Positions 9,401-17,719 of a DNA stretch of 64,000 bases are shown one piece after another. Where the stretch lies: assembly GCF_042649825.1 (NCBI RefSeq), contig NZ_JBHSAB010000020.1, positions 1 to 64,000 on the forward strand, in the 5' to 3' direction. Under the pieces are notes generated by a model. The model was not told the origin of the DNA and ran no database searches. It saw only the letters and a program-made list of their open reading frames with translations. This DNA is from Legionella_C dresdenensis. GTDB taxonomy: Bacteria > Pseudomonadota > Gammaproteobacteria > Legionellales > Legionellaceae. The stretch's first letter is position 1, and every line of letters begins with the position of its first letter. The translations under genes were made by a program, and so were the position numbers.

Positions 9401-12232
9401 AACGGTATGGCAGGAAGGTATCTGGCAATATTCAGCGGCAATGATTTTCTTCATAAATATGATCTGCCTTCATTGCAGGCCATGAATTCCAGGCAGCGGA
9501 AACAAGCAATCACAGCATTGCAAAAACAAATGGCTGAAGAGGCAGCTGTTGAACGCCATTTTGTCCAGGAAGTAGCCGCTATTCAGCAAATATTTGTTCA
9601 ACAATTTGAGATATGGCAGTATCTGATGCTACGCGACCTGGATCCTGTCTTAAAGGAACGTACCATAACATTTTTGTTAAGCAAGCGCGAAGAAATGCTC
9701 ACGGGCTTAGCCGATTTATGGCAACAATGCCTCGATAGCACTGATCCTGAGAAAAAACAGGCTAATCTGTATGTCAGAAGAAACAATGCAGGTGAACTGG
9801 AATATCAGGAACTCAATAAAGCCCTGAAACAATTTGAAGACCAGGCCATAGACCTGTGGCATTCCTTCAGTACTGAGCTGGAGACAAAATACAATACCCT
9901 GCCTATGGCGGAATATAGAAGCAGTCAGGAACTACTCCAATATATTCAGCACTTTGATCCGCGGCAAGAGCTGGATATACGCCATACCAATATGCGCCAG
10001 CAAAAACGTGAAATACAGGCTGAAAATAGAAGCGCCAGAAATCATGCGAAATACGCGCTTGATCCTGAGGGCGCTATCTTGCATTTTGATAATAATAACC
10101 TCGAATTAGCCAAACGCCAGCAGTTGGCTGAGGCTTCGGCGCTATCGGCATTCCGCTTGTTAAAAAATGATTTTGATGAGGTATTACAGCAGCTTCCTAA
10201 AAAACATCCGTTAAAAAATAAACTGACTTTTAATCTCGGTAATAAAGATGTTAATACTCTGTTTGATACCTTTGCCAGTAACCTCCGAACCTACAATCAT
10301 GATCCAAAGCTTGAGCAGGCAATGAAATATAAAATGCAGCCGGTAGCAATGGAGTTTATCGCGCTTTGTAACCGTACTCAAAAACAGTATCCGGATTATG
10401 ATTTCAGCCGTTTTAATGATATCCGGCAAGACTATATTAATGATGCCACAGCTGGTCTGATTAACTACCTGGAAAAAAATCTGGCATGGGCAAAAAAGGA
10501 AAACCAGGGATTCGCATACTGGTTTGCACGCAGCGCGGTGAAAACAGCAGCCGCAGAATTGTTAGCAGCGATTGAACAAATTAAAAGCGCGCCGGATGGC
10601 GAAAAAAATCAGGCATTAAAAAATCTGTATAAAATACTTCATGTTCAGCAATACAAACTTAAAGATCTCTGGATTTTTTTCAGAAACACGCGCAGCGTCA
10701 TTAATAAAGCCATACAGGCATTTGCCAATATTGAATATATTGGCGCTCTGCCAACAACATTCAAAACAGATTATCAGGAAGAAGCAATCCTGGCGATTCA
10801 TTTGGATAATTTTATGGCCATACTTAACAAATTGAATCAAAAACATGACCAGAATAAGCAATGGCAGCAAATGACAAGCGAATTGCAAGCCGTCATGAAT
10901 AAAAATAATGGCCTGTTTGTCTTTTTTGAACTGGCGCATTGCCTGTCTGCTTACAAAGATCGATTTAACACCAATAAACACCTGCGCCCGGCATTACAGC
11001 AGTTGATTAATGAAATCAATGCCCAAAAGAGTAAAGTTGATTGTCAACACAGTTCGCTGTTGCAGCAAAGCCGTTATCTGAGCAAGAAAGAAGAGGAATT
11101 ACAGCAGCAATTAAAGGACATTGCGGGCGTTACTATCAATGGATTACAGGTGCGATATGGTCACACAGGATTTCAGGAGTACTTTGATTTAATTATCGAA
11201 GGCCAGGACCGGGATAATTTATTACCCGGATTTACCCGATACAAATCGGCTATGCTTACAGAGATGCTGGCAGATTTAGCGCAATGCCGGATAAATATAC
11301 GGCATTATCAGGACGAATTAACCAGCAGGAAGGACTATCTGACCACTCATTTTTCGGCCTCGACAACAACCAGTTTGCCGACAACTGGCAACTCCGAAAT
11401 TGATGCATTAATCGCTGAACATAATGCGTTATACCAACTGATAATTGCGCCGCCTGCGTTTGAGAATATCCCTCCGGTGCAAGACTGGAGGGTTCCTGAA
11501 CTAAAGGTTATCTATACGCGCCTTGAGAACATGTCTCTTAAAACGCTTGATGCCAATAACGTTCCCTTCGCTAATATTTCAGGATTTACTGAGCAGGCTG
11601 CAAGTATGCTTCAGTTGAAAAACAACCTTGAAGTACAAATACGGGATAAACAGAAGTTAATACATGCACTGGAAAAAGAAATAAAAGAAACTGTGTCCGT
11701 TCAAAAGCAAAGCGGATTCGCCAGATTAAAAGGATTGGCTACTCAGGCGCAAAAGAAATTAGTCAGCGCCGCTAATGGTGATTTACCGCCAGAAAAGCAA
11801 CTTGAACATTGCAACCAGGAACTCAACAGGCTTACAACCGAGTTAACAAAGCTGAGCGGCACTTTTGAAAATTACAAACAGGGATGGCTGACTGATGTCC
11901 GCAAGCAAATCGATAAACGTATATCATACCGGCTTCAGGTCAAAGCGACGGACATTAAAAATGCAATCATGGAGCGTCAGAATATGGCCCAAAGTATGCT
12001 GGATTCATTACACGAAAGAGCTGATTTTCTTACCAAAAGAACAACTGCGGAAAAACAAAAAGGTGCGGTTATAACCAGACGTTTTTCGAACCTGACTGAA
12101 TTGCTTGAATTCCAGACTAAAGTACAAACGTTGCCGAAGGCGGCGATAGAGAGTGCACCTGAGAGGGTGACTGGTGCAGCGAAGCGAGACGTGCCGCGAC
12201 CTGATTCTGGCTCCTCCATAAAATTGATGTAG
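3410..12232 (+). CDS. giant SecA-like ATPase-domain protein, putative effector
   Basis: This 2940-residue protein has no recognised full-length relative. A Gln run (11 residues, about 143-153) lies near the N terminus. In the middle is a SecA-like DEAD motor: Walker A QTGEGKS at 1533-1539, LDEID at 1643-1647, GTAGTTEE, SLSGRGVDIK at about 1959-1968 and QFIGRCARNG at 1990-1999, matching SecA's TGEGKT, AGRGTDI and QLRGRSGRQG. The preprotein-binding and C-terminal zinc regions of true SecA are not evident. The long flanks look helical and the last 600 residues look coiled-coil rich. No signal peptide or membrane segment is seen. The gene stands alone between surA and lptD on the opposite strand. 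Size and composition suggest a secreted host-directed protein, but this is inference. A housekeeping SecA is unlikely. Confidence 0.85.
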   Translation: MIKIVQENHNVFEGSSINEVIEFFSLHESKPNVRAITRFTLELDNLTLSTEQVQLLADYIADHERKTAFRINISTANPMPEAQQEQLDNACLQATRHQFSQRHSDLINETVNVQAAPITRVRRTKINMLNGDNLNLSVQKQHQQQQQQQQQQQNTSKAVKKRIIANTTKEEITAAQTNVASARLGELIDKNTIEAKLGNYTRERYPEQTPDLLEIWDNLVSKSADRISNLNYKITHVQKQAMEIIIQFYPEFSYGLVYDNLPSGFYLVQTSDQKQVLCYSDAPEYQYANHPLRITLESKTLDTLTGTYRQFLPAAIRCQKPDASDAYIQSALTGNNEALAQDIPNFAEYERRFHHLTISELAHSRHKEALLFFLHEIAGAESPRVSEINRMMQALNLEDYHYQGLAKILLHQGDTGVLVFLKKMVKLKNNSLFTHFNEVFLKDSQNYPLFLAENSLRNLDNLAAFDNNTRAWWELLTSQHQRSGARTEFNELFAAFNHFIEQNDKQGTKLTLSCPAQNCKHLKITLNRIEKILRRAHDKQEQMNCLEGLDFSADGACFASEHANYWLVSKQMELSANHESAKGLHYMASTRDGLYHRLLGRKVNYQTSKRVFYRYLGQQKAAFSFDIYQKIEQAIADNLNISLAEKKLYLYLAAVTLTGNNPVTKCTDPLTQFQQLQAKIQTIIARLNLTASNRLGSAPFTAAFEILTDCEEKFALSPEHITYLLTQIEESTENDNQLIAAFWSTLRLFAAYPGQATEILLCFKQRAEKDKEGYSKIKTADMEHHTELFSTLTPVLNAADMNESDKHAFTRFLACLDISFTEGTYQEIIELVTDIKNLDQGVKQPLLARLGAINILRSNELPDLNSIKNIINDVKAIDLTRRSSWGINQDINNSLIQHIPATIIGNEALKTADKDLLWLLYSCSPVQNLEKLHRDIENGIKDFSENFAGRLIIKNIKPHAEQVLALLMEYINAIKKETATLDELLAITTKIEQKLPDLLNETVAGLSIRTLLIKFVQAAPGPTDIKELACNTFKSGLLVDFYRPRIEEILGDEIKAAIQSLQTGNTAFNTWLTNHFATIPSLRMDLALKQFDGNLTTLRGFTNALIELKNTSEADFRKTINYLVDDEKYKLLLIPDFTALLTKLFKSGYPIAEQVTVIFQAIAGQKISSEQLKNVFDHIELLINQKSYISQETYHMLLQLMVRYSLKQQSLFPLHEVISLKQLSGLERKQADELFNSIVKVAYHAQNDAYPLLPQLTGKISSLITDKIADATYLVSFITLLLERCQQYNPDEINTIMNLIDALSQHSSEQLEQIITIINKCVYNSDQVNLNAIQALYQQLIAHTEIIPQIANLFISQPYPPIQKLTETLAGGKQEVEYYINHFDSDPFGLRQSTADETSADILSRQFASDRILDAVTQIKQKADGSYLTAEQQFELTRQLAYINALGKDTALIIEDREYSNLIQASRKELSELAHKLSQPCSDEKEQLHRRLQLLAVMRELFYRSTGILPHTTQLLSVLLSTVYSGNLTMEIQTGEGKSIITPLLAAMQWFEQQGKVTVNVCTANRGLIDQDYFQKGAVNFFQSLQINSAVIADNSPAGSYCIGGINYSTIADLSLYCSRARLEGEALNKIEDGRELASDLILDEIDKETLDSKTLFNLSIAAKGADQENPYTWLYPLINQFIDLPSFKRLPEEDRDAWSASEDLHQLKIYLYEQTNDYAQKELLQQISNQKFDKWLDAACIAKGLQNGVHYIIAKQNDDEQSKQSEAVPLIQNSPQYGATFSNGVQQFLHARLQKDEPQSHFVIEPELLFVASESSRDLIIHYRENGRIIGITGTAGTTEELIEQESKFGLKAIAIPRHNKRNRQKLETIVSSNDEQQLEELKTILLKEAQKKPHQTPPSLLINNDIKAANKMYGVLSQTLAGSGLIVQIITGEETEAERRKRIENAGLPNYVTVTTSLSGRGVDIKPQSESGLFVIQTYLAPKRDTRQFIGRCARNGMAGRYLAIFSGNDFLHKYDLPSLQAMNSRQRKQAITALQKQMAEEAAVERHFVQEVAAIQQIFVQQFEIWQYLMLRDLDPVLKERTITFLLSKREEMLTGLADLWQQCLDSTDPEKKQANLYVRRNNAGELEYQELNKALKQFEDQAIDLWHSFSTELETKYNTLPMAEYRSSQELLQYIQHFDPRQELDIRHTNMRQQKREIQAENRSARNHAKYALDPEGAILHFDNNNLELAKRQQLAEASALSAFRLLKNDFDEVLQQLPKKHPLKNKLTFNLGNKDVNTLFDTFASNLRTYNHDPKLEQAMKYKMQPVAMEFIALCNRTQKQYPDYDFSRFNDIRQDYINDATAGLINYLEKNLAWAKKENQGFAYWFARSAVKTAAAELLAAIEQIKSAPDGEKNQALKNLYKILHVQQYKLKDLWIFFRNTRSVINKAIQAFANIEYIGALPTTFKTDYQEEAILAIHLDNFMAILNKLNQKHDQNKQWQQMTSELQAVMNKNNGLFVFFELAHCLSAYKDRFNTNKHLRPALQQLINEINAQKSKVDCQHSSLLQQSRYLSKKEEELQQQLKDIAGVTINGLQVRYGHTGFQEYFDLIIEGQDRDNLLPGFTRYKSAMLTEMLADLAQCRINIRHYQDELTSRKDYLTTHFSASTTTSLPTTGNSEIDALIAEHNALYQLIIAPPAFENIPPVQDWRVPELKVIYTRLENMSLKTLDANNVPFANISGFTEQAASMLQLKNNLEVQIRDKQKLIHALEKEIKETVSVQKQSGFARLKGLATQAQKKLVSAANGDLPPEKQLEHCNQELNRLTTELTKLSGTFENYKQGWLTDVRKQIDKRISYRLQVKATDIKNAIMERQNMAQSMLDSLHERADFLTKRTTAEKQKGAVITRRFSNLTELLEFQTKVQTLPKAAIESAPERVTGAAKRDVPRPDSGSSIKLM

Positions 12233-12318
12233 GTTGGGTCGTTTGACCCAACATGGGTATCAGACAAAGTCCTTTCAATGATTGAAAATCGGATGTTGGG
12301 TCAAACGACCCAACCTAC
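12229..12318. repeat. 26-bp perfect inverted repeat between convergent genes
   Basis: Arms at 12229-12254 and 12293-12318 are perfect complements (starting gtaggttgggtcgtttgacc). The element lies between the convergent giant gene and lptD and could end transcription from both sides. Its first bases supply the stop codon of the giant gene. Shorter related hairpins (tgttgggct...caacctac) occur at 23571-23596 and 32672-32698, so it belongs to a dispersed family. Confidence 0.85.
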
Positions 12319-12345
12319 TGGTTCTTCCATGACGCCCCTACCGCT

Positions 12346-14910
12346 CTAGTTATGGAAATTATCGCGGTAACCTGGGATGTAGGTGCGGATGACGCTTGAT
12401 GGATTGCTATAGCCTAGTGTGCCCAAGCCTTTCAGCAATACCTGCAGATAGACATTATTATTGTACTGCGGCCTTAACTGCGGGCTTAAGCTCTGGAAAG
12501 TCCTGCCGCCAACCAGCCGAGCTGCCCAGCAACAATTGTCATATTGAAGGCCAAAAAATGAAATCATTTCATAACGCTTGCTGATGTTATAGCTGAATGC
12601 TCCCAGGCTGCTCCATTTTTCAGTAAATGGCCAAGCATAGGAAAAAGTCGCCTGATGTAGCGGATTATTCTGAATATTGCTATATGCAACCTGAGTTATA
12701 TCGCCATTAACCAGATAAGTATAACCAAAGCTCAGAATCTTGTTAGCATCAGGGGCCGGTTGATAATGAAAATCAACGTGTGCGTTATTGGTATCATGTG
12801 CATACGTATCCCAGACATAATCACCGGTCACCGCCCAAGTGGAATTAAAGTGATAGACAGCTCGTGATGCGATCGGCGAGGACTTGGCAAGCGGTGATAA
12901 ATAGCCCAGAGTAAGCGGGCTATCATAGCAATACCCCAAATAGCTCTGGCACAATTGCACTCGCCGCTGATCAAAATACCGGATCTGGCCAACAGTAAAA
13001 CTGGCGCGTTCGGCACCGGTATTGTCAGATAACCAGCGCGTGGTTACTGCGTATGATAATTGGTTAGTATCGCCTATGCGATCAAATCCGGAAAAACGGT
13101 TAGTGCGAAATAGTTGATCAGTATTAAAAATCATATACGCCGAATCATAAACCGGGATTTGGGTCTGATCATGATAGGGGACATATAAATAATATACTCT
13201 GGGTTCAAGGGTTTGCGTCAAGGGCTGATTGAACCAGGACGTAGTGCTGCGGTCAAAATACAGCCCACTATCAAAACTGTAACGCGGAATAGTCCGATCG
13301 TAATGGTTCTCGATAAGATTATCATTGTGTATATCGTAATAATTTTGCACCAGTTCCATGCCTGGCGTGAAAAATCCCCATGGTTTGAGATAGGGCAGCG
13401 ACAATTGCGGGTTCAGGAAATAACGCGGCCCTTCCGGCATAGTCTGAATACTGTTAGGCCATTTAAAATTATCAAGCTGGCCCAGCACGTTAAAATTAGC
13501 ATTCAGCGGCAAATCAGAATAACTGCCATAGGCCATAAGCTGCGGCAAACGCTGATAAACATCGTTGACTGGCGTCTGATCAATAGGTTGCAAGGTTTGG
13601 TAGCTTTGTACCATCCCCTTAAATACCCAATTATCGGTAGTATAGGTTAAATCACCTTCCCGTTCCAATTGCCGCTCAGTCAATATAGCCAGGTTACTGC
13701 TGAAATCTTCCTGATAATAATCATCCGATACCTGATGCAAATTGATTCGCAATCTTAAATCAGGGTTAATCTGAGTGATATCGTTAAACTGAACAGACCA
13801 GCGATCAGTTGACGAGTCCCGTAACTGTGGATAGAGCCATTCGTTCTGATGCAGAAACTTCTTATATGCATGGTCATCAGGTAAAAAATGACCATTAATC
13901 TGGCCGGCTGAATTTTCAGTCAGATAACGGAACTGGCCGCCTAACATTACACCGCGCAGCGTATAAATACTGGGGGTAATGGTTGCATCATAATCAGGCG
14001 CAATGTTCCAGTAATAAGGCAGGGAAAAATTAAATCCGCCAATATTGGAATAGCCTTTTGTCGGCAATAAAAATCCGGATTTCCGCTCTTTGGAGGTAGG
14101 AAAACTGAGATAAGGAGTGTAAAAAACAGGAACTTTGCCGATTACCAGTTTGGCATCACGCGCCACACCGGTTTTATCGGCATCATTTAAAGTTATTTTT
14201 TCCGCCGCAATATGCCAGGCATAATCCTGGGGAGAGCAGGTACTATAAGTTGCTTTTTCCAGCAGATAATCTTTGTTGGCAAATCGCTCGATAAGCCCAG
14301 CCCTGCCCCATGCCGGCAATATGGCGCTCTGGCGTCGGGAATCAAAACGATACAAAACATCTTCCGCTTTACCCGATTTATCCTGCGTATTAATGGTCAC
14401 TTTGCGCGCAACCATTAATCGCTCAGGTTCCAGATAAGTAACGGCGCCTAATAATTCAATATGGGTTACCTGATTGGTTTTGGCATCACGGTACACATAA
14501 GCAGTCTGGGCATTCACCACCCGATTGGTCTGTTGGACCTGAACATTGCCGGATAAAGTTGAGCGGCCCTGATTATAAAAAGAGACTTTATCAGCCTGCA
14601 CCCTGATTTCATCAGGCGATACCAAAGGCTCAACCGTAATCGGCCTGTACCCCCCGCCACACATGCTGGACACACTTCCTGACTCCCAACCAAGGCAACG
14701 TGCAAACTCAACGCTCATTGCGTTACTCATAGTCATATCGCGCGGGATCACGCAAGCCTGTACCGGCTCAACCAAAACCTCGGTTGCGTAGCTGGCAGTA
14801 TGGTCAACAATCAGCAAAGCAAGCACACTCAGCGACAATATCACTGATGGGGCTTTTCTGTATCGTTTATTACCGGCTTGCAGCTGTAATGAATTTGCCT
14901 GACCTTTCAC
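12346..14910 (-). CDS. lptD: LPS-assembly outer-membrane protein LptD
   Basis: LptD forms, with the lipoprotein LptE, the outer-membrane channel that inserts LPS into the outer leaflet. The 854-residue protein has an N-terminal hydrophobic export segment, a periplasmic OstA-like domain (about residues 100-240, starting IRVQADKVSFYNQGRSTLSG) and a long C-terminal beta-barrel. Cys residues in the N-terminal part and an adjacent Cys pair in YDNCCWAARL near the C terminus fit the disulfides needed for LptD maturation. It is divergent from amgK-murU, as in Pseudomonas, but surA does not follow it directly: an 8.8-kb opposite-strand gene intervenes. Confidence 0.95.
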   Translation of the reverse strand: MKGQANSLQLQAGNKRYRKAPSVILSLSVLALLIVDHTASYATEVLVEPVQACVIPRDMTMSNAMSVEFARCLGWESGSVSSMCGGGYRPITVEPLVSPDEIRVQADKVSFYNQGRSTLSGNVQVQQTNRVVNAQTAYVYRDAKTNQVTHIELLGAVTYLEPERLMVARKVTINTQDKSGKAEDVLYRFDSRRQSAILPAWGRAGLIERFANKDYLLEKATYSTCSPQDYAWHIAAEKITLNDADKTGVARDAKLVIGKVPVFYTPYLSFPTSKERKSGFLLPTKGYSNIGGFNFSLPYYWNIAPDYDATITPSIYTLRGVMLGGQFRYLTENSAGQINGHFLPDDHAYKKFLHQNEWLYPQLRDSSTDRWSVQFNDITQINPDLRLRINLHQVSDDYYQEDFSSNLAILTERQLEREGDLTYTTDNWVFKGMVQSYQTLQPIDQTPVNDVYQRLPQLMAYGSYSDLPLNANFNVLGQLDNFKWPNSIQTMPEGPRYFLNPQLSLPYLKPWGFFTPGMELVQNYYDIHNDNLIENHYDRTIPRYSFDSGLYFDRSTTSWFNQPLTQTLEPRVYYLYVPYHDQTQIPVYDSAYMIFNTDQLFRTNRFSGFDRIGDTNQLSYAVTTRWLSDNTGAERASFTVGQIRYFDQRRVQLCQSYLGYCYDSPLTLGYLSPLAKSSPIASRAVYHFNSTWAVTGDYVWDTYAHDTNNAHVDFHYQPAPDANKILSFGYTYLVNGDITQVAYSNIQNNPLHQATFSYAWPFTEKWSSLGAFSYNISKRYEMISFFGLQYDNCCWAARLVGGRTFQSLSPQLRPQYNNNVYLQVLLKGLGTLGYSNPSSVIRTYIPGYRDNFHN

Positions 14911-15072
14911 CCATCCAACCTTAACACGACCACAAATAAAAACTGGGAGATGAGTATATACTTAATGGTCCCGGTTTTGCGATATTTTGCAAAAAGAATT
15001 TACCAGGACGGGGATTGCAGATTGCTTTGGCTTTGGTTACTCTTTCGGCACAGTATTTGTTTCTGAGTAATA

Positions 15073-16041
15073 ATGGATAACCGATTCAATCAGTTGCAGC
15101 TATGGTTAACAAGCGCGTTGCAGACTGATTCTTTTTTATTGACCCCATTGTCTGGCGATGCCAGCTTCCGCCGCTATTATCGCCTTGCCTGTCAGGGAAA
15201 ACAGTATATCGTGATGGATTCACCGCCTGACAAAGAAGATATTAAACCATTTATTGCAATTGCCCAGTTGCTTCGTAACCATGAGATTAACACACCGCAA
15301 ATTCATGCTCTGGATGAAGCGCAAGGCTTTGCAGTTCTTGCTGATTTTGGTGATTGCCTGCTGCTTGCCAGATTAACCGACCATAGCGCTGATGCGCTTT
15401 ACAAACAAGCAATGGCGGTATTGATCAGCATGCAAGGTACACCGGGCAGTTCATTACCTGCGTTTGATCAAGCATTCATGCTGAAAGAAATGGCCTTATT
15501 TAATGAGTGGTTTATTAACCGTTACCTCAAATTGGCGTTAACCCCGCAGGAAGATCAATTAATCCGTCAGACATTTGACTGGTTAAGCCGTGAAATCAGC
15601 CAGCAACCAATCGTATTTATCCATCGTGATTATCATTCGCGTAATATTATGGTTCAGGAAGACGGTCAGCTTGGCATTATTGATTTCCAGGATGCCATGC
15701 GCGGTCCGGTAACTTATGATTTGGTTTCGTTATTGAAAGACTGTTATATCCAATGGCCGCGCGAACAGGTTATTAATTGGCTGGAATGGTTTTATCAGCA
15801 TATGGACCTGCAATATAAAACCGTAACGTTCCCGGATTTTATCAAGGCTTTTGATCTCTGCGGCTTACAGCGCCATATCAAGGTGTTGGGTGTTTTTTCC
15901 AGATTGTACCTGCGTGATAATAAAGCCGGGTATTTAAAAGATCTGCCCCTGACTCTTACCTATACGCTTGAGTGTCTGGCTTGTTATCCGGAACTCTCCG
16001 ATTTTTATCAATTTATGCAGGCAAGGATACAACTTCCATGA
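15073..16041 (+). CDS. amgK: N-acetylmuramate/N-acetylglucosamine kinase
   Basis: AmgK phosphorylates the anomeric position of MurNAc or GlcNAc in the peptidoglycan recycling route that bypasses de novo UDP-MurNAc synthesis. The 322-residue protein has the aminoglycoside phosphotransferase fold, with the kinase loop HRDYHSRN at 184-191 and the metal motif IIDFQD at about 202-207, followed by GPVTYDLVSLLKDCY. The stop overlaps the murU start (ATGA), so the two are co-translated. The pair next to lptD is the arrangement known from Pseudomonas. Confidence 0.92.
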   Translation: MDNRFNQLQLWLTSALQTDSFLLTPLSGDASFRRYYRLACQGKQYIVMDSPPDKEDIKPFIAIAQLLRNHEINTPQIHALDEAQGFAVLADFGDCLLLARLTDHSADALYKQAMAVLISMQGTPGSSLPAFDQAFMLKEMALFNEWFINRYLKLALTPQEDQLIRQTFDWLSREISQQPIVFIHRDYHSRNIMVQEDGQLGIIDFQDAMRGPVTYDLVSLLKDCYIQWPREQVINWLEWFYQHMDLQYKTVTFPDFIKAFDLCGLQRHIKVLGVFSRLYLRDNKAGYLKDLPLTLTYTLECLACYPELSDFYQFMQARIQLP

Positions 16042-16694
16042 CAACGGCAATGATTCTGGCTGCCGGCAGAGGCGAACGGCTAAAGCCCATCACTTACTCT
16101 ACGCCCAAGGCAATGTGCAGAATAAAAGGCATTCCTTTAATCGAAACGCATGTGACTAATCTGGTAAAGGCAGGCATTACCCGCATTATTATTAACCATG
16201 CTTATCTTGGCGATCAGATTCGCCGCCATCTCCGTGATGGCCGTCAATTGGGTGCGGAAATTATTTATTCCCCCGAGCCGCCCGGCGGGCTGGAAACCGG
16301 CGGCGGGATATTTCATGCTTTACCGTTATTAGGCAAGGAACCGTTTATTACGGTTAATGCCGACATTGTTACTGATTTCAATTTTGAGCAGTTGCAATTA
16401 CCAGCTGATTCATTGGCTCATCTTGTCCTTGCGGTGCCGCCACAAGCTAAACAATCAGGCGATTTTGGTCTGGAACAAGGGAAAGTGGTGAATACGCCCC
16501 GGCAATATATTTTTTCCGGCATTACCTGTTATCACCCTGAGGCGTTTGCTAATTGCGAGCGCGGACGGTATTCAGTCATAACGTTGTTAAGGCAATTGGC
16601 TGACTCAGGCAGGCTGACAGGCAGCCTGATGAGCGATTACTGGATAGATATCGGTTCAGTGCAACGATTGACACTGGCCCAGCAGCAACGGTAA
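16038..16694 (+). CDS. murU: N-acetylmuramate alpha-1-phosphate uridylyltransferase
   Basis: MurU converts MurNAc-1-phosphate to UDP-MurNAc in the recycling branch started by AmgK. The start chosen is the ATG overlapping the amgK stop, giving 218 residues that begin MTTAMILAAGRGERLKP, the nucleotide-binding signature of this nucleotidyltransferase family. Further motifs are TPKAM, GGLETGGGI and VNADIVTDF for metal and sugar binding. A longer in-frame start at 15972 lies inside amgK and is unlikely. Full family length. Confidence 0.92.
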   Translation: MTTAMILAAGRGERLKPITYSTPKAMCRIKGIPLIETHVTNLVKAGITRIIINHAYLGDQIRRHLRDGRQLGAEIIYSPEPPGGLETGGGIFHALPLLGKEPFITVNADIVTDFNFEQLQLPADSLAHLVLAVPPQAKQSGDFGLEQGKVVNTPRQYIFSGITCYHPEAFANCERGRYSVITLLRQLADSGRLTGSLMSDYWIDIGSVQRLTLAQQQR

Positions 16695-16698
16695 TCCG

Positions 16699-17481
16699 TT
16701 AGCGCCCCATTCCACCGGAACTGGCTGTTGGCGCTTCTGGCTCAGCAGGTGTTTGCCCTGCTTCCTGGCGGGCGGCTGGTTGTTGTGCAACCGGTTTTCC
16801 TTCCGTGACATCGGCCTTGATATATTCAGGTGGGAACGGACGCTGTTGCATTTGAACTTTAACTCCCCTATCCGCATAGAACTTGGCCAAACCTTCCTGC
16901 TTATCCTCAATAAGCTGCCTGATTCGCTCAGCATCAGCTCTGGAGGGCTTGCCGGCTTTATCAGTTACTGTTTGGCCCTTGGAATCGGCCTGATAAAGTA
17001 CGCTTTCATCATTCACAACCTGTTTTTCAGCCAACCAGGCATTTAATAAATAATCCAGTTTCTTTTGCAAAGCCGGGTCGAGCGGCGCGCCTTCACTTGA
17101 AAAACCTCTGACGAGTTGGGCAAAATTGGTTTCAATAGCATAATCGATTTTGACTGACTTACCCGCAAGTTCATCGATAATCGCCTTGGCAGAATCCTGG
17201 GAGACATTCCGTTGTAGATTTTCAAAACCTGACCTGTTTGGCATTTCGCCTTCCCAAGGATTTGAGCGATCCTTCTGTAATCCCATATTATCAACAATTT
17301 CTTTAAGCGGAATTAAAAATTCTCTTGCGCCTTGAGCACGGGGATTGCTATCAATTCTTTGTTCTAATTGCTGTATAAAATACTCGTTAGCCTGATTATC
17401 CGAATCGGATTGTGTGAGCTCGAAACACTTCACAACAGCTGGTTTGGGAGGTAAAAATATAGACTGGGCTAAGTCCGGCAT
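16699..17481 (-). CDS. hypothetical hydrophilic protein
   Basis: This 260-residue protein was not recognised. It has no signal peptide or membrane segment, is mostly polar and probably helical, and ends in a low-complexity tail rich in Pro, Ala, Gln and Gly (about the last 45 residues, ending SSGGMGR). The gene ends 5 bases from the convergent murU stop and its upstream side faces a MITE-like repeat. It could be an orphan cytosolic or secreted protein. No function is proposed. Confidence 0.7.
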   Translation of the reverse strand: MPDLAQSIFLPPKPAVVKCFELTQSDSDNQANEYFIQQLEQRIDSNPRAQGAREFLIPLKEIVDNMGLQKDRSNPWEGEMPNRSGFENLQRNVSQDSAKAIIDELAGKSVKIDYAIETNFAQLVRGFSSEGAPLDPALQKKLDYLLNAWLAEKQVVNDESVLYQADSKGQTVTDKAGKPSRADAERIRQLIEDKQEGLAKFYADRGVKVQMQQRPFPPEYIKADVTEGKPVAQQPAARQEAGQTPAEPEAPTASSGGMGR

Positions 17482-17599
17482 AATGTTTCACTCGCAATTG
17501 GTTTGTGTACAAATATACATGAACAGTATAGCAAAAAAATATTGGGTTATCAGCCGATTTGTGGTGCAGTTTGTAGCCTTGCGCAGCCCACCCACTATC

Positions 17600-17715
17600 A
17601 TTAAGTTAAGAAAATATGTCATCCCCGCGCAGGCGGGGATCCATCCATCAAACAAGGTAAGGAGCCAACTTGAAAAATGGATTCCCGCCTTCGCGGGAAT
17701 GACAGTATCCTTGAC
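17600..17715. repeat. MITE-like inverted repeat, copy 1
   Basis: Roughly 115 bp with imperfect terminal inverted repeats (ttaagttaag at the left, a related ccttgac end at the right) and two internal GC-rich arms (atccccgcgcaggcgggga and attcccgccttcgcggga) around a conserved centre, aacaaggtaaggagccaact. Similar copies lie at 25340-25455 and 58432-58544, and a shortened one at 35927-35976. It has no coding capacity and sits between two gene ends. Confidence 0.85.
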
Positions 17716-17719
17716 CCTT

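Noticed and set aside
3410..12232. Housekeeping SecA
   Set aside because: About three times too long and the usual preprotein-binding and zinc tail regions are not evident.
13213..13650. 145-codon plus-strand frame inside lptD
   Set aside because: It is the antisense shadow of the barrel-coding region with no ribosome-binding site or protein-like features.
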